From Arcicella rigui (GTDB lineage Bacteria > Bacteroidota > Bacteroidia > Cytophagales > Spirosomataceae), in the NCBI RefSeq assembly GCF_034929435.1, contig NZ_JAYFUM010000018.1:82005-146004 (forward strand): 64,000 nt of DNA, read 5' to 3'. The position numbers and the translations under genes are program-made. The notes beneath the pieces are model-generated. The model had not been told where the DNA came from. It saw nothing but the letters and a program-made list of their open reading frames with translations, and ran no database searches. Shown here in pieces: positions 16,918-24,981 of this stretch; position 1 is the first letter of the stretch; every line of letters begins with the position of its first letter.

Positions 16918-17029
16918 AAAAAAGGGCTGTTTGTTGATTGTTTTCTTCATAGAAAATTACTCAAAGCACAACAGCTTTCATGCTGAAATAGATTATTTTT
17001 TGATAAAATGTTTTCCTCCAACAGAATTC

Positions 17030-17055
17030 GAGTCCTTCGGCTTGCCGAAGGACTC
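17030..17055. repeat. Short GC-rich palindrome (REP-like)
   Basis: Perfect 12-bp arms GAGTCCTTCGGC and GCCGAAGGACTC separated by only TT, much more GC-rich than the surrounding sequence. The 16951-17134 stretch is otherwise featureless. Similar GC-rich perfect palindromes sit at 34517-34545 and 63847-63869. Confidence 0.55.
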
Positions 17056-17134
17056 TACTGATAGACATAGAGGTTAAACAAATCCCATCAAAAAAGTAGA
17101 AATATTGGTAACTGGGTTCAATAGAACCAAGCTT

Positions 17135-17308
17135 TTAATTGCGGGCGAAAGAGTGATATTTAATCGTTACTCTATAACCTTTTTTATCAGGCAATACTTC
17201 CGACTTGTCTTGTATCACTTGGTGATTTCCTGCGTCAATAAAATGAGCGGCTCTTTCAATGGCTTTGATTAAGTCGTATGAAGTAAAAAGTTTTGTTTTC
17301 GGTTTCAT
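17135..17308 (-). CDS. Small hypothetical protein divergent from the LexA-like regulator
   Basis: A 57-residue frame with an ATG at 17308, beginning MKPKTKLFTSYDLIKAIERA and ending YHSFARN. Basic and soluble, with an apparent helix followed by a strand-rich half. Codon use looks genuine. It is divergent from the XRE-S24 gene and shares its AT-rich intergenic region with repeated ACTAAATTT motifs, so it may be a target of that regulator. No family recognised. Confidence 0.5.
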   Translation of the reverse strand: MKPKTKLFTSYDLIKAIERAAHFIDAGNHQVIQDKSEVLPDKKGYRVTIKYHSFARN

Positions 17309-17393
17309 AATATATTGGAATCAAATCGTTCAAAAAAAGGAAACAATCACGTATTTTATTATTCTTGATTAAAAAAAGTATTCATTTTGAATA

Positions 17394-17448
17394 TTTGACT
17401 AAATTTTATATTTTTACATTTAGTAATATTTGCAATTTATCTACTAAA
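17394..17448. promoter_or_regulatory. Candidate operator cluster for the XRE-S24 regulator
   Basis: Three copies of a related motif: TGACTAAATTT (17394-17404), its inverted form TTTAGTA (17419-17425) and TACTAAA followed by TTT (from 17442). The last two form a dyad TTTAGTA-N16-TACTAAA, 33 bases upstream of the regulator ATG. Placed between two divergent genes, as expected for an autoregulating LexA/CI-like protein. Confidence 0.45.
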
Positions 17449-17480
17449 TTTACTCAAAATAAAAATTAAAAACCAAATAT

Positions 17481-18176
17481 ATGGATACATTTTTTAGTCA
17501 AAATCTACAATTTTTACGCAAAAGCCTTGAAGGTAAGGTTTCACAGGAGAAAATGGCTGATGAATTAATGATTAAAAAATCTACACTTGGCTCTTATGAA
17601 AGCGGAAGAGCAGAGCCTCGCTATGGAGATTTAGTAAAATTATCGGCATATTTTAAAGTAAGTATTGATGAATTATTGAAAGAAGACCTTTCGATAAAAC
17701 CTGCTTTTCCGAAACAAGAAGAAAAGTTGAGGATTCTTACAACGACCGTCAGCCCCGACAATGAGGATAACATCGAGTATGTACCCATCAAGGCTGTGGC
17801 TGGCTATGTAAATGGCTATGGCGATTTGGAGTACATCAGCAATTTGCCTGTATTCAATGTACCATTTTTGGCAAAAGACAAAAAGTACCGAGTATTTCCG
17901 ATACAGGGCGATTCGATGTTGCCTTTGAAAGAAGGTTCATTGGTTTTTGCAGAATATATAGAAAACTGGAAAACGGTGCGTGACGGAACTGTTTGTGTAG
18001 TGGTCACTCGCAGCGAAGGCATTGTACTAAAAAAAGTATTCAATTACTTAACAGAAATGAATGTTTTGGTACTAAAATCAACCAACGAGCATTATGCTCC
18101 TTATCCAGTTTTGGGCGATGATGTACAGGAACTTTGGCGTTTTGTGGGTTATTACTCATCAGTATTTCCTGTATAA
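17481..18176 (+). CDS. XRE-family regulator with S24 (LexA-like) peptidase domain
   Basis: A 231-residue repressor. Residues 6-66 are an XRE helix-turn-helix (SQEKMADELMIKKSTLGSYE). Residues 100-225 are an S24 domain: nucleophile S145 in IQGDSMLPLKEGS, general-base lysine K184 or K185 in EGIVLKKVF, and an A107-G108 bond (KAVAGYV) in the right place for LexA-type self-cleavage. The family includes SOS and prophage repressors that cleave themselves with RecA-ssDNA. No phage genes are nearby, so a chromosomal stress regulator is more likely. A terminator follows the gene. Confidence 0.88.
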   Translation: MDTFFSQNLQFLRKSLEGKVSQEKMADELMIKKSTLGSYESGRAEPRYGDLVKLSAYFKVSIDELLKEDLSIKPAFPKQEEKLRILTTTVSPDNEDNIEYVPIKAVAGYVNGYGDLEYISNLPVFNVPFLAKDKKYRVFPIQGDSMLPLKEGSLVFAEYIENWKTVRDGTVCVVVTRSEGIVLKKVFNYLTEMNVLVLKSTNEHYAPYPVLGDDVQELWRFVGYYSSVFPV

Positions 18177-18207
18177 TCTATATGATTTATAGAACTTAAT
18201 ACCATTT

Positions 18208-18241
18208 AGAGCAGATTTCTTCGGGAATCTGCTCTTTTTTT
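18208..18241 (+). terminator. Intrinsic terminator after the XRE-S24 gene
   Basis: A 10-bp stem AGAGCAGATT / AATCTGCTCT (18208-18217, 18226-18235) followed directly by a T run. Confidence 0.85.
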
Positions 18242-18317
18242 GATGGATGTTGAACTAAAATACAATTAAATGTTGTTACATTAAATGTATAAGTACTTAA
18301 TTTAACGACATCAAAAC

Positions 18318-18944
18318 ATGAGCATATTAACAACCCTAAATTGGCGTTATGCCACAAAAAGAATGACTGGAGGAATAGTTCCTCAAGAAAAAGTAGATAC
18401 TATTTTAGAAGCTATCCGTTTGTCAGCCTCTTCATTAGGTTTACAGCCTTTCAATGTAATTGTGATTGATAATCCAGAACTAAAAAGTAAAATTCAGCCG
18501 ACTGCCTACAATCAGCCACAAATTGTAGAATCGTCGCATTTATTAATTTTTGCCGCTTGGGACAACGTAACAAAAGAAAAAGTAGATACTTATATGGCTC
18601 AAATTGCTTCGGAAAGAGGCGTTTCTGTTGAATCTTTAGCAGGTTTCAGAGCAAATTTTGAAGGAATTTTAAACCGTAGTGCCGAAGAAAATTATCAGTG
18701 GGCGGCTCGTCAGGCTTATATTGCTTTAGGAACTGGCTTGGTTGCCGCTGCAAGCGAAGGCGTTGACGCTACTCCAATGGAAGGTTTCAACCCAGCAGCA
18801 TTAGATGAATTATTGGGCTTGAAAGAAAAAGGTTTAAGAAGTGTTTTATTGATGCCATTGGGTTATCGTGATGTTGAAAAAGACTTTTTGGCATCTGCTA
18901 AAAAAGTAAGAAGAAGTAAAGAAGATTTCTTCATCCATTTATAG
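18318..18944 (+). CDS. NAD(P)H-dependent nitroreductase-family oxidoreductase
   Basis: A 208-residue FMN enzyme of the NfsB/YfkO-like nitroreductase family. Visible features are the phosphate-binding N-terminal RYATKRMTGG, the conserved LSASSLGLQPFNVIVI region, the QWAARQAYIALGTGLVAAAS helix, and the C-terminal KVRRSKEDF. Such enzymes reduce nitroaromatics, quinones or flavins in the cytoplasm; the natural substrate is unknown. A single gene flanked by terminators. Confidence 0.88.
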   Translation: MSILTTLNWRYATKRMTGGIVPQEKVDTILEAIRLSASSLGLQPFNVIVIDNPELKSKIQPTAYNQPQIVESSHLLIFAAWDNVTKEKVDTYMAQIASERGVSVESLAGFRANFEGILNRSAEENYQWAARQAYIALGTGLVAAASEGVDATPMEGFNPAALDELLGLKEKGLRSVLLMPLGYRDVEKDFLASAKKVRRSKEDFFIHL

Positions 18945-18965
18945 CCAACAAAAGCGATTGTTTAT

Positions 18966-19012
18966 AAAAAGGAAGAGCGGTCAAATGAAAACTTTGACCG
19001 CTCTTCCTTTTT
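18966..19012. terminator. Bidirectional intrinsic terminator
   Basis: A perfect 20-bp stem (18966-18985 with 18993-19012, AAAAAGGAAGAGCGGTCAAA) and a 7-base loop between the convergent nitroreductase and AraC-type genes. Confidence 0.92.
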
Positions 19013-19034
19013 TATATGAGTAATGAATATAAGG

Positions 19035-20003
19035 CTACCCAACCATTTTTGGAGTAATATTCACCAAACCTCTTCCGCCCGACAGCATACATAATTCTTT
19101 GAATTTCCCGGGCGTAACCCCTACGTGTTTTTTGAAAATAATAAAGAAGTAATTGGTACTTCCAAAGCCAGCTTTAAAACAAGCGTCGCTAATATCATTT
19201 CGGGTTTCAGCCAATAATTCTTTGGCGATTTTGATTCTTTCTTGGTTGATAAAGTCAACGGGCGTAATGCCGAGTTCTCTTTTAAATTGTCTGAAAAAAT
19301 TGGGTTTACTCATACAAGCCAAATCACAGAGTTTTTCGATACTTAGCTTTTCGGTAATGTGTTCTTTGATGTACTGCACCACAAAAGCAAAGCGGTTTGT
19401 ATTGGCGTATTTTTTATAATTATCCACAATCAATACTCTTGCTTGCGTTTGCATCAATCTGATTAATAATTCATTAATCATAAAATTGGCAAATAAATCT
19501 TTTGCCGAATTGGTTTCTGTGGATACTTTCACCAAGCGGTCGATGGTACTGGTTACTTCTAAAGAATTTTTTAAATGAAAAGTATCTAAATCTATTTTCC
19601 AAGAATCGTTCTCCTCTACTTTAGCATACTTCTCGTTCAGTAAATTGATAGTTTCTTTAATCTGCTCACTCTTAATTGCCAAAGCCATACACTGTGTGGG
19701 ATTCGAAAAGTCGGCTTCTGGAAAATCAATTTTCATTTCTTCATCCGCTGGCACAATAACAGATTCGCCCGGGAGGTACTCAAAGCCTTGTTTATCGAAC
19801 AAGTGCATAACTTTTTTTCCCCGAAACATGGTCGTCAGCACAAAACTATTAAACTTCAAGCGAACGTCTTCACTGCGTTGATGTGTCTCGAAAATATTTA
19901 GTTCAAAATTATCTAATGAGTAAACAGTACGGTTCTCTACGAGTGTCGTTAAATCCTTTATCGGCTTGAGTGCTGGCGATTGGGGCTTATGAATCTGTTT
20001 CAT
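19035..20003 (-). CDS. AraC-family transcriptional regulator
   Basis: A 322-residue regulator. The N-terminal two thirds form an AraC_N-like sensor domain with a cupin-like stretch (GFEYLPGESVIVPADEEMK). The C-terminus has the double HTH: EKLSIEKLCDLACMSKPNFF, then RIKIAKELLAETRNDISDAC and AGFGSTNYFFIIFKKHVGVTP, the AraC signature. It is divergent from the aldehyde dehydrogenase gene across a 285-base region with repeated TCAAtTTTT motifs, so it very likely activates that operon in response to an aldehyde or alcohol; the ligand is not known. Confidence 0.9.
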   Translation of the reverse strand: MKQIHKPQSPALKPIKDLTTLVENRTVYSLDNFELNIFETHQRSEDVRLKFNSFVLTTMFRGKKVMHLFDKQGFEYLPGESVIVPADEEMKIDFPEADFSNPTQCMALAIKSEQIKETINLLNEKYAKVEENDSWKIDLDTFHLKNSLEVTSTIDRLVKVSTETNSAKDLFANFMINELLIRLMQTQARVLIVDNYKKYANTNRFAFVVQYIKEHITEKLSIEKLCDLACMSKPNFFRQFKRELGITPVDFINQERIKIAKELLAETRNDISDACFKAGFGSTNYFFIIFKKHVGVTPGKFKELCMLSGGRGLVNITPKMVG

Positions 20004-20118
20004 TTGTTTTTGATTGAACTCTAATGTTAAATGTTATTCAATGGTTGATTAACAATCTATACAATAATAATTATATCAAACGCTTGATGCAATTATTTAA
20101 TTATACAAAGATACAATT

Positions 20119-20209
20119 GTCAATTTTTATGATACTATCATCAATTTTATAGTAATAATTCAAAATTATGGCTGAAAAATACAATGATACTATCGTCAAG
20201 TTTTGTGAT
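20119..20209. promoter_or_regulatory. Direct-repeat operators for the AraC-type regulator
   Basis: TGATACTATC[A/G]TCAA[T/G]TTT occurs at 20130-20148 and again at 20185-20204, exactly 55 bases apart. Within it the element TCAA[T/G]TTT(T) followed by TGATA or AGTA occurs three times (from about 20121, 20141 and 20195). Same-orientation repeats are typical of AraC-family binding. Confidence 0.5.
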
Positions 20210-20242
20210 ATAAAAGTAAACACTTATTGTAACAATTCAAGA

Positions 20243-20250
20243 TAAATTTG
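20243..20250 (+). promoter_or_regulatory. Possible -7 box of the aldehyde dehydrogenase promoter
   Basis: TAAATTTG matches the Bacteroidota -7 consensus TAnnTTTG, 39 bases upstream of the ATG and just downstream of the AraC repeats. No clear -33 TTTG at the usual spacing, consistent with activator dependence. Confidence 0.4.
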
Positions 20251-20288
20251 TATAAAATAAATCAATCAATAAAGACTTTAATAAAATC

Positions 20289-21839
20289 ATGGCAAATCTT
20301 GAAGCAGAAGCTCCTGTAACAGCGAGCGTAAATACCGACAATCTTGTAGCAAGACCAATTTTTAGAAATCAGTACGAAAACTTTATCGGCGGCAAGTGGG
20401 TTGCACCTATCAATGGGCAATACTTCGAGAACACTTCTCCGATTGATGCAAAAGCGATTGCGAAAGTAGCTCGTTCTACGAAAGAAGATGTTGAATTAGC
20501 TTTGGATGCAGCACACGAAGCATTTAAAACTTGGTCGAAAACTTCGGCTACTACCAGAAGTAATATTTTATTGAAAATTGCCGATATTATCGAACAAAAC
20601 TTGATGTATCTGGCTGCTGTTGAAACGATTGATAACGGTAAGCCTATAAGAGAAACCATTCATGCAGATTTACCTTTAGTAGTTGACCACTTCCGTTACT
20701 TCGCTGCTTGTATCAGAACAGACGAAGGTTCTGCGGCTGAACATGATCCTAATACACTTTCGTTGATTATCCACGAACCAATTGGTGTAGTTGGACAAAT
20801 CATTCCTTGGAACTTCCCACTATTAATGGCTACTTGGAAACTTGCTCCTGCTTTGGCGGCTGGCTGTACCGTAGTGATGAAACCAGCAGAACAAACGCCT
20901 GTAAGTATTATGTGTTTGATGGAATTGTTGCAAGACGTAATTCCTGCTGGGGTTGTAAATATCGTGAACGGTTTTGGTTTGGAAGCTGGTAAACCTTTAG
21001 CAAGCTCTACCCGTATTGCCAAAGTTTCGTTTACAGGTGAAACTACAACTGGTCGCTTGATTATGCAGTATGCTTCTGAGAACATTATCCCTGTAACGAT
21101 GGAATTAGGCGGAAAATCACCAAATATTTTCTTCCCAAGCGTAATGGATGCTGACGATGAGTTCTTCGATAAATGTTTGGAAGGTGCAGCGATGTTTGCT
21201 TTGAACCAAGGTGAAATCTGTACTTGTCCTTCAAGAATTTTGGTTCACGAGTCTATCGCTGATGCCTTTATTGCAAGAGTAATCGAAAGAGTAAATGCTA
21301 TCAAAAAAGGTCATCCATTAGATATGACTACGATGATTGGTGCTCAGGCTTCAAACGACCAATACGAAAAAATCTTATCGTACTTGAAAATCGGTGAAGA
21401 CGAAGGTGCTGAAACACTTTGCGGTGGCTCGGCTCACTTACAAGAAGGCGACGCTGCCAATGGTTACTATATCCAACCTACTATTTTGAAAGGACATAAC
21501 AAGATGCGTATTTTCCAAGAAGAAATTTTTGGGCCAGTAGCCGCTCTTACTACTTTCAAAACCGTAGAAGAGGCTATCGAAATTGCTAACGATACGCTTT
21601 ATGGCTTAGGTGCTGGTGTTTGGACTCGTGATGCACACGAATTGTATCAAGTACCAAGAGCTATCCAAGCGGGTCGTGTTTGGGTGAACTGCTACCATGC
21701 TTATCCTGCTCATGCTCCATTTGGTGGATATAAGAAATCTGGTTTCGGTCGTGAAAACCACAAAATGATGCTTGACCACTACCGTTCTTGCAAAAATATG
21801 TTGATTTCTTATGACAAAAAGGCTTTAGGATTCTTTTAA
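20289..21839 (+). CDS. NAD-dependent aldehyde dehydrogenase (AldB/ExaC-like)
   Basis: A 516-residue cytoplasmic enzyme that oxidises an aldehyde to its acid. Family motifs are all present: IPWNFPLLMATWKLAPALAA (coenzyme site), SFTGETTTGRLI, the glutamate motif MELGGKSPNIFF, the cysteine motif NQGEICTCPSRI, and EEIFGPVAALTTF. The GEICTCPSR form of the cysteine motif is that of the AldB/ExaC/AcoD acetaldehyde dehydrogenase group. It is followed by a DUF779 gene, a frequent partner of this group, and is divergent from an AraC regulator. Confidence 0.93.
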   Translation: MANLEAEAPVTASVNTDNLVARPIFRNQYENFIGGKWVAPINGQYFENTSPIDAKAIAKVARSTKEDVELALDAAHEAFKTWSKTSATTRSNILLKIADIIEQNLMYLAAVETIDNGKPIRETIHADLPLVVDHFRYFAACIRTDEGSAAEHDPNTLSLIIHEPIGVVGQIIPWNFPLLMATWKLAPALAAGCTVVMKPAEQTPVSIMCLMELLQDVIPAGVVNIVNGFGLEAGKPLASSTRIAKVSFTGETTTGRLIMQYASENIIPVTMELGGKSPNIFFPSVMDADDEFFDKCLEGAAMFALNQGEICTCPSRILVHESIADAFIARVIERVNAIKKGHPLDMTTMIGAQASNDQYEKILSYLKIGEDEGAETLCGGSAHLQEGDAANGYYIQPTILKGHNKMRIFQEEIFGPVAALTTFKTVEEAIEIANDTLYGLGAGVWTRDAHELYQVPRAIQAGRVWVNCYHAYPAHAPFGGYKKSGFGRENHKMMLDHYRSCKNMLISYDKKALGFF

Positions 21840-21845
21840 TAGCTA

Positions 21846-21905
21846 TCAGCAGTCAGTTTTCAGCTTTCAGTTTTTGATAACTAAAAGCTGAAAACCGATT
21901 GCTGA
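21846..21905. repeat. Word-type inverted repeat between aldehyde dehydrogenase and DUF779 genes
   Basis: Arms 21846-21867 and 21884-21905 pair at about 20 of 22 positions; the words are tcag, cagtcag and ttcagcttt. It directly follows the dehydrogenase stop. Confidence 0.65.
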
Positions 21906-21938
21906 AATCTGATGACCGATAGCCACTCAATAAAAACC

Positions 21939-22316
21939 ATGGACAAAACCCCAAGAGTATTACTCACTGCTGCGGCAGAGGAGCTGATTGATAGACTTCG
22001 TAAAGAACATGGGCCAATCATGTTTCATCAGAGTGGCGGTTGTTGCGACGGCTCTGCTCCGATGTGTTTTCCTGTTGGTGAGTTTAAAACAGGTGTTAAT
22101 GATATTTTACTGGGCGAAATCTACGGATGCGAGTTTTATATGAGTGCTTTTCAGTTTGAATATTGGCAATACACTCAATTAACGTTGGATGTTGTAGCTG
22201 GTAGAGGAGCAAGTTTTTCCTTAGAAATACCTTTGGGTTTGCGTTTTATCATTCGCTCGCAAGTGTATTCTAAAGAGGAATTAGAAAATTTATCGCCTGT
22301 TTCTAATGGATTGTGA
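21939..22316 (+). CDS. DUF779 domain protein
   Basis: A protein of about 125 residues of the DUF779 family, recognised from MFHQSGGCCDGSAPMCF, DILLGEIYGCEFYMSAFQFEYW and SLEIPLGLRFIIRS. The Cys-Cys and single Cys of this region are conserved in the family and suggest a metal or redox site, but the function is not established. Family members repeatedly sit beside acetaldehyde-type dehydrogenases, as here. A possible earlier ATG at 21912 lies inside the repeat arm, so the ATG at 21939 (MDKTPRVLLT) is preferred. Confidence 0.82.
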   Translation: MDKTPRVLLTAAAEELIDRLRKEHGPIMFHQSGGCCDGSAPMCFPVGEFKTGVNDILLGEIYGCEFYMSAFQFEYWQYTQLTLDVVAGRGASFSLEIPLGLRFIIRSQVYSKEELENLSPVSNGL

Positions 22317-22450
22317 GACTTGAGGATTTGGAGACTTGAGGACTTGAGGACTTGAAGACTTGAGGATTCTATATTATTCTTAAAGTCTTAAAGTCTTTAA
22401 GTCCAAAATCTTAAAATCTAAAGTCATATAGTCTTCAAGTCCTAAAGTCC
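22317..22450. repeat. Word-type repeat tract, GACTTGAGG words with complementary half
   Basis: The left half repeats gacttgag(g) five or six times (22317-22366); the right half repeats its approximate complement as aagtctt, aagtcc and cttcaagtcc (22379-22450). The whole can fold into one long imperfect hairpin. It fills the gap between the convergent DUF779 and serine hydrolase genes. Confidence 0.75.
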
Positions 22451-22457
22451 AAAAAAA

Positions 22458-23981
22458 CTATTTCCCCACCAATTTAATATGATACTCCTGAATCAAAGCA
22501 GGGTTTTCTGGTGTTAGCGTAAAGCTTACTTCAATATTGGCGTTTTCGCCTTCTAAAGTAAAAGTACCTCTTAAATTATTTTCTGGTTTGATTTCCTTCA
22601 AACCTTTGATTACTCCAGCTTTCTCAAAAATAGCTTTAGCTTCGCTACTCAAACTCTCCTCAAAATAATCAAGGAAAAAATTCTCAGCAAAAATGCCCGT
22701 ACTTTCTGCATTTTTCCATGAAGGCAACAAAGCCTTTAGCTCATTTACTCTTTGTTTCAAAATCGGCGTAACAGGAATTGGATGAGGTTTCAGCTTTGCA
22801 AGAGCCACCAAAGTATCCAATACTTGTACATTGAAATAACCCGTACCAGCATAAGTAAGATTACTAAACGAAATTACGCCCAAACCATAATCTTGTAAAA
22901 TACGCCAGTTACTTCCGAAACCGGGCAAACCTCCGCTATGACCAACCGAGCGTCGTCCTTCGCCATCCAAAGCGTGCGACAAACCATAGCCATAAGCATT
23001 GGTCATTACCGTTTTGCGTCCAGTGGGATACCTGTAATTCGCATTCAGACCACTAAATTGCCAAGGCTGTTGCATTTCTCGCACAGAACTTCTTTTGATT
23101 GGGCCTTTCTCTGGGCCATCACTGGCTGGCCAAACTGACTGATGAAAAGCTACATATTTCGCAAAATCGTCAATAGTAGTAATCAAACCGCCCATTGCAC
23201 CATAAGCTCCATCATGCAAAAGAGGTTGCTCGACCCACTCTTCTTTCAACCAACGATAGCCATGAGCGAGCTTATCAGCAGGTACTTCATTGTATTCCCA
23301 ATAAGTATGACTCATGCCCAAAGGCTTGAAAATATGTTCTTGCGTATATTTTTGGTAGCTTTTTCCTGATACTTTTTTGATGATATAACCCAATATCGCA
23401 AAACCCATATTGCTGTACTCATAAGCTGTACTTGGATTATTGGAAAATGAAATTCCTTTTTTAAACATATTCAACATAGCCGCATCGCTAATTGCCAATT
23501 GGCGGTCACCCCAAGGATTATCTTCTGGGAAACCTGCTGAGTGTGTCAATAAATTACGAATCGTAATCGCAGGAGCATCTTTGGTGGGCAAATGTTGGCT
23601 CTTTAATTCAGGAACGTACAAATAAGCAGGGTCGTCAAGTTTTAATTTTCCTTCATCTCTTAATTTCAAAATCGCCATAGCCGTCACACTCTTCGACATA
23701 CTGGCAATTCTAAAATCAGTTTGGTTGTTGGCAGGTATTTTTTTCTGAAGATTTGCGTAGCCAATATTGCCCGAATGAATCAGTTTCCCATCCAACACCA
23801 AACCATACACAAAAGCTGGATAATGGTTTTTCTGGGCATATTCTTTAAAAATTTGGTCGATTTGTGGTAAAGCAGCTTTGATATTTTGTAAGCGTTCGTC
23901 ATTACTTTGGGCTTTGCCTTGCCACGCCGTGCAGACAAAAGCAACTAAACAAAGTAAAGATAATTTTTTAAAAAGATTCAT
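22458..23981 (-). CDS. Exported serine hydrolase, beta-lactamase class C / esterase family
   Basis: A 507-residue protein with a signal peptide (1-25, ending GKAQ). The penicillin-binding/AmpC-like domain shows S94-MS-K97 (IASMSKSVTAM), the tyrosine motif YEYSNMGFAILGY, and HSGGLPGFGS in place of KTG. A C-terminal extension of about 110 residues follows, as in D-aminopeptidase or esterase relatives. Probably periplasmic; the substrate (peptide, ester or cell-wall fragment) is unknown. It stands alone and is divergent from the sigma factor gene. Confidence 0.88.
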   Translation of the reverse strand: MNLFKKLSLLCLVAFVCTAWQGKAQSNDERLQNIKAALPQIDQIFKEYAQKNHYPAFVYGLVLDGKLIHSGNIGYANLQKKIPANNQTDFRIASMSKSVTAMAILKLRDEGKLKLDDPAYLYVPELKSQHLPTKDAPAITIRNLLTHSAGFPEDNPWGDRQLAISDAAMLNMFKKGISFSNNPSTAYEYSNMGFAILGYIIKKVSGKSYQKYTQEHIFKPLGMSHTYWEYNEVPADKLAHGYRWLKEEWVEQPLLHDGAYGAMGGLITTIDDFAKYVAFHQSVWPASDGPEKGPIKRSSVREMQQPWQFSGLNANYRYPTGRKTVMTNAYGYGLSHALDGEGRRSVGHSGGLPGFGSNWRILQDYGLGVISFSNLTYAGTGYFNVQVLDTLVALAKLKPHPIPVTPILKQRVNELKALLPSWKNAESTGIFAENFFLDYFEESLSSEAKAIFEKAGVIKGLKEIKPENNLRGTFTLEGENANIEVSFTLTPENPALIQEYHIKLVGK

Positions 23982-24308
23982 GTTTGTTGATTTTATGAAA
24001 TGGTTTGAAAAGAATATTCCAAAATACTTAAATTGTTCGAGATTACACTATTATACACTATACTTTAATTTCCTTCATGCTATCTTATGCTCTAAATAGC
24101 ACTTAAAATCCGACATACCAATAAGTGACTGATTATAAATCAATTAAGAAATAATAAAATCTACATTTTTTTTCTAATAAAATTTATTTTCGTTATTTCT
24201 TCCATTTCTCGACTCCTAAAGCATTATATTTATACAAATTTTTTCAGTAATTATCCTATCTAATTGCCCTTTAAAGAGTATTTGTTTTATCAAATTTCTT
24301 TTCTGTAC
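23982..24308. other. Divergent promoter region, 327 bases
   Basis: Very AT-rich sequence between the serine hydrolase gene and the sigma factor gene. No repeat, hairpin or coding remnant stands out. It must hold both promoters. Confidence 0.5.
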
Positions 24309-24911
24309 ATGCAAAGTCAAAAGAGTCTTACTTCCGAGAAAATACTGTGGAATACCTTTAGACAAGGTGACAGAAAGGCTTTTGCCCTAATTTACGAACA
24401 ATATATTCAAGCACTTTTGAATTATGGTCATAAAATTACTCAAGACGAAAGCTTGATTGAAGACAGTATTCAAGATTTATTTTACGAACTCTGGAATAGT
24501 AAGAGTAATCTTTCCGAAACAGATTCTATAAAATTTTACTTGTTCAAAGCACTTCGAAATAAGATTTATCGGAACAAGGAAAAAAATACTTTTGATGTTA
24601 TTGACGAAAACCAAGATTTACCCGACTGGTTGAACGAAGTATCAACAGAGTACAATATTATCCTTCAAGAAAAAGAGGCTTCGCAACTCAATTATCTAAA
24701 AAAAGCCATTCAAAAACTCCCAAAACGCCAACAAGAAGCCATTAATCTTCGCTTCTTTCATGATTTTAGTAATGAAGAAGTAGCACAGTTGATGGGCGTA
24801 AATTACCAATCTGCCTGTAAATTTATCTATACAGGTTTACGATTTTTAAAAGAACACATCATTTATCCAATCCTTATCATACTGATTAGTAATCAATTAA
24901 AAATATTTTAA
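24309..24911 (+). CDS. ECF RNA polymerase sigma factor, FecI-like (Bacteroidota type)
   Basis: A 200-residue sigma-70 factor with region 2 (FALIYEQYIQALLNYGHKIT to FYELWNS) and region 4 (LPKRQQEAINLRFFHDFSNE followed by EVAQLMGVNYQSACKFIY). The frame can be extended to a TTG at 24264, but the ATG at 24309 gives the normal length. It is followed by a FecR-type anti-sigma gene and SusC/SusD genes, the standard surface-signalling arrangement: a ligand bound by SusC/D signals through FecR to release this sigma factor. The C-terminal hydrophobic tail (YPILIILISNQ) resembles that of the paralogue at 47407. Confidence 0.92.
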   Translation: MQSQKSLTSEKILWNTFRQGDRKAFALIYEQYIQALLNYGHKITQDESLIEDSIQDLFYELWNSKSNLSETDSIKFYLFKALRNKIYRNKEKNTFDVIDENQDLPDWLNEVSTEYNIILQEKEASQLNYLKKAIQKLPKRQQEAINLRFFHDFSNEEVAQLMGVNYQSACKFIYTGLRFLKEHIIYPILIILISNQLKIF

Positions 24912-24981
24912 AATATTTTTATATAAAAATGGATTAAAATAAGCTCTTTCTTGCATTAGTAAGTATAAGACGTTCAAAACT

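Noticed and set aside
17481..18176. Prophage remnant around the LexA/CI-like regulator
   Set aside because: No integrase, excisionase, structural or lysis genes and no attachment-site repeats near it.
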